A stretch of 5,336 nt of DNA from an uncultured Bacillota bacterium (lineage in GTDB: Bacteria; Bacillota; Clostridia; Tissierellales; Tepidimicrobiaceae). The translations under genes were made by a program, and so were the position numbers. The stretch covers positions 1-5,336 of the forward strand of contig CALBUB010000137.1 of assembly GCA_937967955.1 (NCBI GenBank). The letters run 5' to 3'. The notes beneath the pieces are model-generated. The model saw only the letters and a program-made list of their open reading frames with translations. It had not been told where the DNA came from and did not search any database. Positions 5,314 to 5,336 of the stretch are shown here, piece by piece (positions within the stretch are counted from its first letter, which is position 1; every line of letters starts with the position of its first letter).

Positions 5314-5336
5314 ACCCCTCAAACCCGCATAACTTC

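Overview
The window looks like chromosomal DNA from a low-GC anaerobic Firmicute of the Clostridia/Tissierellia type. The base composition is AT-rich, the ribosome binding sites are strong GGGAGG/GGAGG types, and the gene set includes a flavodiiron protein, Crp/Fnr-family regulators, a ferredoxin-fused permease and a DUF438-type PAS protein. All are common in strict anaerobes that must handle redox, O2 or NO stress.

Left part (106-2095): a divergent regulatory unit. On the minus strand a two-gene operon (849-1331, then 106-852, overlapping by ATGA) encodes two paralogous halves of a DUF318/PF03773-like permease. The second half carries a C-terminal single-cluster [4Fe-4S] ferredoxin domain. 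Facing it on the plus strand is an intact Crp/Fnr-family regulator (1424-2095). The 92-bp gap between them holds a perfect 10-bp inverted repeat with a 4-nt spacer (1388-1411). By my measurement it is centred 41.5 bp upstream of the predicted start of the permease transcript and sits on the predicted start of the regulator's own transcript. The simplest model is that the regulator activates the permease operon and represses itself.

Middle (2118-4366, all minus strand): an intact flavodiiron protein (fprA) with its own promoter, preceded by two damaged genes. One is a second Crp/Fnr regulator (3398-3727) that keeps its N-terminal tip and its helix-turn-helix but lacks most of the effector-binding domain and the dimerisation helix. 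The other is the C-terminal PAS part of a DUF438-type protein (3851-4366), whose reading frame runs up to the edge of a 29-bp palindrome (4367-4395) and stops inside it. Its terminator survives.

Right part (4367-5336): beyond the palindrome the character changes to accessory or phage-like DNA. A near-consensus promoter drives a cysteine-rich, zinc-ribbon-like protein of unknown function (4482-4958). A shared hairpin terminator separates it from a convergent small protein (5002-5313) that resembles the C-terminal extension of clostridial RlmD/RumA-type methyltransferases, here without a methyltransferase domain. The palindrome therefore looks like the boundary between an eroding chromosomal redox-stress locus and acquired DNA. 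No rRNA, tRNA or CRISPR array was seen.
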